Below, one piece after another: positions 6,617 to 10,407 of a DNA stretch of 10,407 nucleotides. The DNA is from Chloroflexota bacterium. GTDB lineage: Bacteria; Chloroflexota; Anaerolineae; Fen-1058. Where the stretch lies: assembly GCA_016219235.1 (NCBI GenBank), contig JACRBO010000165.1, positions 1 to 10,407 of the forward strand, in the 5' to 3' direction. The notes below the pieces were generated by a model. The model saw only the letters and a list, made by a program, of their open reading frames with translations, was not told the DNA's origin and searched no databases. A program made the position numbers and the translations under genes. Numbering within the stretch: position 1 is the first letter of the stretch; the number at the start of each line of letters is the position of its first letter.

Positions 6617-6698
6617 TGCGTAACCCTGGCACTGCCCGCCAGGGCAAGTGTGCGAAATGCGTAATGCGTATTCACCTCTTCACGCAACACGCACCACG
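6617..6698. repeat. TGCGTAA heptamer element with nested hairpin before the first HD gene
   Basis: One TGCGTAA unit (6617-6623) is followed by a 7-bp hairpin CCCTGGC/GCCAGGG (6624-6630 with 6638-6644, loop ACTGCCC). Then come TGCGAAA, TGCGTAA and TGCGTAT (6651-6671), and the complementary ACGCAAC, ACGCACC, ACG (6682-6698). The heptamers pair as two 5-bp blocks separated by a 2-base mismatch, around a 12-nt loop. The element fills the spacer between the lyase and the HD gene and ends 7 nt before AGAGG (6706-6710). The inner hairpin has no T-run. Confidence 0.75.
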
Positions 6699-6717
6699 TT
6701 CGGCTAGAGGATAAGCT

Positions 6718-7273
6718 GTGGCATTCACTCATCGTTTTGAAGACGCACTGGTTCTGGCGCATCAACTGCACACGAAGCAAAAGCGCAAAGGCACAGCTAT
6801 TCCCTATGTGGGTCACCTGCTGGCGGTGTGCAGCATCGTCATCGAAAACGGCGGCACGGAAGACGAGGCCATCGCCGCGTTGCTGCACGACGCCATCGAA
6901 GATGCGGGCGGCGATCGGATTCGGCGCGTGATCCGCGAGCGGTTTGGCGAGAACGTGCTCGCCATCGTGGAAGGCTGCACCGACACCGATCAGACGCCCA
7001 AGCCGCCGTGGCGCAAACGCAAAGAGGACTACATCGCGCATGTGCGACACGCCTCATCGTCAGTGCGCCTGGTCCTGATGGCCGACAAGCTGCACAATGA
7101 CCGAGCGATTTTGCAGGACTATCGAACTCACGGCGAAGCCGTCTGGCGACGTTTCAACGGCGGCCAGGACGGCTCGTTGTGGTACTACCGCTCGCTGGTG
7201 AAAGTGTTTCGGGAACGCGGATCGTCGCCGTTGTTGGACGAACTCGATCGGGTGGTGAGTGAATTGGAAACTT
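6718..7273 (+). repeat. Gene-length direct repeat, copy 1 (HD gene)
   Basis: The coding part of the first HD gene is repeated at 8460-9015 with a constant offset of 1742 nt and no indels. The stretch 6980-7074 is identical base for base to 8722-8816 (95 nt), while the 5' third carries many substitutions. Similarity stops at the start codon; the upstream sequences and start codons (GTG versus ATG) differ. Confidence 0.9.
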
Positions 7274-7287
7274 TAGTCCACGCCTGA
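6718..7287 (+). CDS. RelA/SpoT-type HD-domain hydrolase, copy 1
   Basis: A 189-aa single-domain HD hydrolase related to the (p)ppGpp hydrolase half of RelA/SpoT and to small alarmone hydrolases of the MESH1 type. Putative metal ligands: H33 in PYVGHLLAV, H57/D58 in ALLHDAIED, D123 in MADKLHN; E61/D62 match the ED pair of the hydrolase motif. The stretch VEGCTDTDQTPKPPWRKRKEDYI (85-107) occupies the position of the conserved VT-loop. No synthetase, TGS or ACT domain is present. Start is GTG 6718 with AGAGG eight bases upstream. It differs from the second copy at about 16 of 187 positions, including L120 (Ser in copy 2) just before the MADKLHN motif and D128/A130 just after. The next gene begins 17 nt downstream. 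Substrate (alarmone or another nucleotide) is unproven. Confidence 0.88.
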   Translation: MAFTHRFEDALVLAHQLHTKQKRKGTAIPYVGHLLAVCSIVIENGGTEDEAIAALLHDAIEDAGGDRIRRVIRERFGENVLAIVEGCTDTDQTPKPPWRKRKEDYIAHVRHASSSVRLVLMADKLHNDRAILQDYRTHGEAVWRRFNGGQDGSLWYYRSLVKVFRERGSSPLLDELDRVVSELETLVHA

Positions 7288-7304
7288 CTCTCAGGAGGCA
7301 ACCT

Positions 7305-8444
7305 ATGCGACTTGCGCTTATTCGTTCTATGATCAGTGTCGGCTGTACTGTGATCGCGCTGGCAGGCTTGATGTTGCTCCTGCCGCGGGCAACGGCAGCG
7401 CACAGGTCAACCGCGCCGCAGGCACTAAGCCTGACACCTGCAACCGGCGAGTATCTCAACACCGTGCCCGTCACCATCACCGTGGATACCGGCGGCATCA
7501 CGGTGACTGCCGTGGAATTCTTGGCAGAATTTGATGAAGGCGCTGGCCGGGCTTGGCAGGTGCTTGGTGTGGATAATACCGGCGGCGACGGCTGGCAATA
7601 TGTATGGGACACCAGCGCCATCACCGATCAGGCGGGGATTACGCTGGCGGTGCGCGCGACTGACACACTCAACAGCGTGCTGACGGCGGCCAGCGGCGAT
7701 CTGACACTCGATCGGATCCCGCCCACCGCTACGCTTAAGCCGCTGCCGCCGGCGATCGACTACTCGATTATCATTTTCGAGTGGCTGGCTGGCGATAATT
7801 TGTCCGGCCTCAGTCACTACGATATTCAAGTGCAGCGCGACGGCGGCGAGTGGGCTGACTGGGCGCTCAACCTGAGCACCGACTATACCGACACCTGGTA
7901 CTATGGCCTGCTCAATCACACCTATGGCTTCCGCATGCGCGCCGTCGATCGGGCCAGCAACGCGTCAGACTATCCGGCCGCGGCCTCAATAACCACTACG
8001 CTGCTGCCCTGCACGCCCGACGGGTTCGAGTCGGACGACACGTTTGCCACCGCCAGCGTCATCACGCTGAGCACCCCGGCGCTGGGCCACAATCTGTGCG
8101 GCATCGGCGATCATGATTGGGTCAAGTTCTTCGTGCAGGCCGATCAGGTGATCCTCATCCGCACACGCGACCTGGGCGCGCCGACGGACACCATCTTGAC
8201 GCTCTACGCCGGGGACGGCCTGACCCAACTGGCCGAGAACGACGACATTATTTTCAACCAAGTCTATGAGTCGCAGATCGTCTGGCGGGCGCAAAGCACC
8301 GGCTGGCTGTATGCCCGCGCGCGCGACTGGGAAGCGCGGCTGGGCGGCGATGCGGTCACTTACAAGATCGAACTCATCCCCGGCTATCTGAGTTACCTGC
8401 CTGTGGTACGGCATCAATCAACAATGCACGGCAGAAACCACTGA
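7305..8444 (+). CDS. Secreted protein with Ig-like, FN3-like and PPC domains
   Basis: An exported 379-aa protein with no enzyme signature. A signal peptide (res 1-32, hydrophobic core IALAGLMLLL, likely cleavage after ATAA) is followed by a beta-sandwich Ig-like region with LSLTPATGEYLNTVPVTITVD (41-61) and WQYVWDTSAITDQAG (97-111), then a fibronectin III-like region (about 143-232; HYDIQVQRDGGEWADW), then a bacterial pre-peptidase C-terminal (PPC) domain (237-357): PDGFESDDTFATAS, GDHDWVKFFV, DTILTLYAGDG, LAENDD. C236 and C265 could form a disulfide. Near the C-terminus is YLPVV (364-368), a motif I recall near the ends of many Chloroflexota secreted proteins, perhaps a sorting or anchoring cue (from memory). 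Start ATG has AGGAGG (7293-7298) upstream. It lies between two HD hydrolase genes with 17- and 15-nt gaps, so the three look co-transcribed. Binding partner unknown. Confidence 0.85.
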   Translation: MRLALIRSMISVGCTVIALAGLMLLLPRATAAHRSTAPQALSLTPATGEYLNTVPVTITVDTGGITVTAVEFLAEFDEGAGRAWQVLGVDNTGGDGWQYVWDTSAITDQAGITLAVRATDTLNSVLTAASGDLTLDRIPPTATLKPLPPAIDYSIIIFEWLAGDNLSGLSHYDIQVQRDGGEWADWALNLSTDYTDTWYYGLLNHTYGFRMRAVDRASNASDYPAAASITTTLLPCTPDGFESDDTFATASVITLSTPALGHNLCGIGDHDWVKFFVQADQVILIRTRDLGAPTDTILTLYAGDGLTQLAENDDIIFNQVYESQIVWRAQSTGWLYARARDWEARLGGDAVTYKIELIPGYLSYLPVVRHQSTMHGRNH

Positions 8445-8459
8445 TTGTGAGAGAGCCGC

Positions 8460-9015
8460 ATGGCATTCACCCATCGTTTTGAAGACGCGCTCGTACTGGC
8501 GCACCAACTCCACGCGAAGCAGAAGCGCAAAGGCACATCCATTCCATACGTGGGACATCTACTCGCCGTGACGAGCCTCGTCATCGAAAACGGCGGCACG
8601 GAAGATGAGGCCATCGCCGCGCTGTTGCACGACGCGATTGAAGATCAGGGCGGTGATCGGGTTCGGCGCGTGATCCGCGAACGGTTTGGCGAGCACGTGC
8701 TCGCCATCGTGGAAGGCTGCGCCGACACCGATCAGACGCCCAAGCCGCCGTGGCGCAAACGCAAAGAGGACTACATCGCGCATGTGCGACACGCCTCATC
8801 GTCAGTGCGCCTGGTCTCGATGGCCGACAAACTGCACAATGCCCGCTCGATTTTGCAGGACTATCGCACGCATGGCGAAGCCGTATGGCGGCGTTTCACC
8901 GGCGGAAAAGACGGATCGTTGTGGTATTACCGCTCGCTGGTGAAAGTGTTTCGGGAAGGCGGGTCGTCGCCGTTGTTGGACGAACTCGATCGGGTGGTGA
9001 GTGAACTGGAGCGAC
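8460..9015 (+). repeat. Gene-length direct repeat, copy 2 (HD gene)
   Basis: Partner of the repeat at 6718-7273. The repeated unit is the HD gene only; the PPC gene between the copies is single. The 95-nt identical block is 8722-8816. Confidence 0.9.
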
Positions 9016-9023
9016 TGGCCTAA
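8460..9023 (+). CDS. RelA/SpoT-type HD-domain hydrolase, copy 2
   Basis: A 187-aa paralogue of the upstream HD hydrolase, about 91% identical by my count. All putative catalytic positions are kept (H33, H57/D58, E61/D62, D123). It begins with ATG rather than GTG, has S120 before MADKLHN and NARSIL after it, and ends two residues earlier (SELERLA). From memory of the family, the Ser-x-ADKLHNAR form is the commoner one, so this copy may be the more typical enzyme and copy 1 the more diverged. It starts 15 nt after the PPC protein gene, with GAGAG just upstream as a weak ribosome-binding site. No recognisable intrinsic terminator follows. Alarmone hydrolysis is the most likely family activity; other nucleotides are possible. 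Confidence 0.88.
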   Translation: MAFTHRFEDALVLAHQLHAKQKRKGTSIPYVGHLLAVTSLVIENGGTEDEAIAALLHDAIEDQGGDRVRRVIRERFGEHVLAIVEGCADTDQTPKPPWRKRKEDYIAHVRHASSSVRLVSMADKLHNARSILQDYRTHGEAVWRRFTGGKDGSLWYYRSLVKVFREGGSSPLLDELDRVVSELERLA

Positions 9024-9097
9024 GCCCAGGTGCGAAACACGCTCTCCGTCTGCAATACTCAGTACCAATGGGCAGAATTGATCGGGTTCCGTCAAGT

Positions 9098-9117
9098 TGT
9101 AATCATACTGTAATCAT
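9098..9117. promoter_or_regulatory. Direct repeat TGTAATCAT, possible operator
   Basis: TGTAATCAT occurs at 9098-9106 and again at 9109-9117, an 11-bp period, about one helical turn. It lies 80 nt upstream of the small zinc-ribbon-like gene, in an AT-richer spacer. A weak promoter candidate follows: TTGATT (9135-9140), 17 bp, AAAAAT (9158-9163). A regulator binding to the repeat is possible; nothing in the window identifies one. Confidence 0.4.
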
Positions 9118-9196
9118 GTTGGCCTATAGAACTATTGATTTCCATTGCGCGAAGATCAAAAATAGGGCAGGTCAAGACCAATAGAGGAGAATTGAT

Positions 9197-9508
9197 ATGA
9201 TGTCTGATTCACACCCACATCAAATGAGGCTTAGGACAACTTATCCATCTGGCGCAGAGGAATGGGACTGTCCCACCTGCGGACGACGCTTCATCATGCA
9301 ATGGTCGCCCAGGCATAAGCGCATTGTTCTCGAAGCAGGTGATGCTCATGTCGCTCACGCCGGCGGTAAAGGCGGCCTGATGATGGGTACGGTTCAAATT
9401 CAGCCGAGCGAACAAAGCCTATTACCAGAAGACGATCTGCGTTTGGATCTCTGGCAAACCTGGTTTAATAGCGACGATGCTGCTCAGTGGTGGCCGGAAG
9501 GTTTCTAG
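9197..9508 (+). CDS. Small hypothetical protein with CPTCG zinc-ribbon half-motif
   Basis: A 103-aa protein I do not recognise. Residues 24-31 read DCPTCGRR, a single CPxCG knuckle; no second CxxC pair is present, so zinc binding would need other ligands (several His at 6, 8, 40, 51 and 54) or dimerisation. The middle (43-71) is Gly/His-rich (AHVAHAGGKGG) and the C-terminus is acidic and Trp-rich (LDLWQTWFNSDDAAQWWPEGF). GAGGAGA (9184-9190) is well placed for ATG 9197; a second ATG follows directly at 9200. The spacer before it (9024-9196) has only a direct repeat and a weak promoter candidate. Its stop codon shares CTAG with the stop of the convergent minus-strand gene. No function can be given. 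Confidence 0.7.
   Translation: MMSDSHPHQMRLRTTYPSGAEEWDCPTCGRRFIMQWSPRHKRIVLEAGDAHVAHAGGKGGLMMGTVQIQPSEQSLLPEDDLRLDLWQTWFNSDDAAQWWPEGF
9505..9508. other. Shared CTAG: overlapping stop codons of convergent genes
   Basis: The palindrome CTAG supplies TAG for the plus-strand gene (9506-9508) and, on the other strand, TAG for the minus-strand gene (9507-9505). There is no spacer and no bidirectional terminator between the two genes. Confidence 0.7.
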
Positions 9509-10407
9509 TATACCTGCAGCCACCCGCCTCGCTGCATAGCCAGCCAACGGCCTGGCGGCAATAAACGATCGACTGGTTGCGTAAGCGTCACGATTGCTTC
9601 CAAGCGATAAACTCCTTCCGATGTGAGGGTGACCTCTACGGTGCAGGTCGTTTTGTCTGCACATGTAAATGTGCCTTGCCCCTCACCTACAACCTGACGC
9701 TGCTTATTCCCTAGTTTCTTGGCCCAAATGGTCACGGTATACATCGCGGGGCCGGGTTGAAGGCAGGTCATGTCTGTAAGGTCTAGACCCAATCGGCAAT
9801 TGAATTTCTTGCCAGCGGATACGGCATGTTGTGGAACGTCCGTACCAGGCATCGTGGTCACAAGCTCACTTAGGTGCAGCGTGCCGCTCATCGTCTCGCC
9901 GGTTTCCGAACCTGGATCAATGCCCAACATAGGCGGTGAATCATCAGGCTCAGGAATCGGAGTCGACTCGATTGCCGGGCAACAGGCGGGCTGCGCAGTC
10001 GAGTTGGATGCTACGAATGGCCCGGCTGGCAAAGCCATTTTAGTGGACGAATCAAGCTGCGAAGACTGACTAAATCCGGGGGGCGGGAAGCTTATCGCCG
10101 CACACTGCGTCATGAAACTTACGAGGCGGGTTGCCTCCCAGCCCACCCACTTTTCTTCCACGTTCTCTTGAATGTAAGTTGCCTGCGTCCGGCGGACGCT
10201 GCGATCTTCATTCATGAGCAGCTCAACCGTGAAGGTCGCATAAGACTGACCACGATGCCGCGCCTTCGTTGTTTGGCTAGACCGTCTTCCGCCCTGTCGG
10301 GACGCTGCCAGCTTTCGAGCTTGCCTGATCCACGCTTCGTGCGTAATGCGTTTCGCAGACAAACCAGGTACCCGGTTGGCGATTTCAATGGAGGACAGCT
10401 CTGCCAG
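9505..10407 (-). CDS. Unrecognised minus-strand protein, 5' end beyond window
   Basis: An open frame of 300 codons running off the right edge of the window, so the true start is not visible; the TTG at 10362 is not a convincing start because in-frame coding sequence (ELSSIEIANRVPG) continues upstream. Visible parts: a basic N-terminal region (SAKRITHEAWIRQARKLAASRQGGRR), a compact segment (ATFTVELLMNEDRSVRRTQ ... WVGWEATRLVSFM), a Pro/Cys-rich linker (QPACCPAIESTPIPEPDDSPP), and a beta-rich C-terminal domain with several cysteines (FNCRLGL, DMTCLQPG, FTCADKTTC) that ends YRLEAIVTLTQPVDR ... GGWLQVY. No signal or membrane segment is seen in the visible part, and I see no catalytic motif. The C-terminal domain looks like an Ig-type sandwich, but I cannot name the family. 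It ends tail to tail with the small zinc-ribbon-like gene. Confidence 0.6.
   Translation of the reverse strand: MAELSSIEIANRVPGLSAKRITHEAWIRQARKLAASRQGGRRSSQTTKARHRGQSYATFTVELLMNEDRSVRRTQATYIQENVEEKWVGWEATRLVSFMTQCAAISFPPPGFSQSSQLDSSTKMALPAGPFVASNSTAQPACCPAIESTPIPEPDDSPPMLGIDPGSETGETMSGTLHLSELVTTMPGTDVPQHAVSAGKKFNCRLGLDLTDMTCLQPGPAMYTVTIWAKKLGNKQRQVVGEGQGTFTCADKTTCTVEVTLTSEGVYRLEAIVTLTQPVDRLLPPGRWLAMQRGGWLQVY

Noticed and set aside
6624..6644. Intrinsic terminator after the CitE-like gene
   Set aside because: The 7-bp GC hairpin is followed by CAAGTG rather than a T-run.
6718..9023. Composite transposon with the two HD genes as flanking repeats
   Set aside because: The repeats are complete non-transposase genes, lack terminal inverted repeats, and show no target-site duplication that I can see.
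9770..10069. 99-codon plus-strand frame inside the last gene
   Set aside because: Serine-rich shadow without a ribosome site; the opposite strand has a longer, uninterrupted frame.
10360..10362. TTG at 10362 as the start of the minus-strand gene
   Set aside because: The frame stays open to the window edge with protein-like sequence, so the gene is treated as partial.

Overview
The window reads as a chromosomal stretch from an uncultured, moderately GC-rich bacterium, most likely a Chloroflexota (Anaerolineae-like) lineage. The lineage call is inference. It rests on secreted and surface proteins with Thr/Pro-rich linkers, a YLPVV motif near the C-terminus of a secreted protein (of a kind I recall from Chloroflexota exported proteins), and intergenic spacers built from tandem 7-8-mers arranged as inverted repeats. 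I see no phage, IS, CRISPR or plasmid genes.

Layout: (1) 63-1359 holds a class II (fuculose-phosphate-type) aldolase followed by a small four-helix membrane protein whose apparent start codon is ATC. (2) 1419-4987 is a translationally coupled pair: a membrane-anchored gluzincin peptidase (peptidase MA type) and a large solute-binding lipoprotein of the Opp/Dpp type with an extra N-terminal PsbP/Mog1-like module; no permease or ATPase genes follow. (3) 5003-5160 is a self-contained tRNA-Glu(UUC) unit with its own sigma70-type promoter and an intrinsic terminator. (4) 5255-6609 is a MaoC-type hydratase followed by a CitE-like (HpcH/HpaI) lyase, the arrangement seen in short branched dicarboxylyl-CoA pathways such as citramalyl- or malyl-CoA cleavage. 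(5) 6718-9023 is a three-gene cluster in which two roughly 91% identical RelA/SpoT-type HD hydrolases flank a secreted Ig/FN3/PPC-domain protein. (6) 9197-9508 is a small zinc-ribbon-like protein, which converges on an unrecognised minus-strand gene (9505-10407, 5' end outside the window); the two stop codons share a single CTAG.

The least ordinary signals are the intergenic elements upstream of the MaoC, CitE and first HD genes. Each is a palindrome made of tandem 7- or 8-base units. The unit sequence differs in each (TAGACAAG, ACGAGTR, TGCGTAA), but the design is the same and each ends 1 to about 7 nt before the Shine-Dalgarno of the next gene. A fourth heptamer array (CCAAnnn) lies at the N-terminal end of the aldolase reading frame. 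The second notable point is the HD-PPC-HD sandwich, which contains a 95-nt tract identical between the two HD copies.
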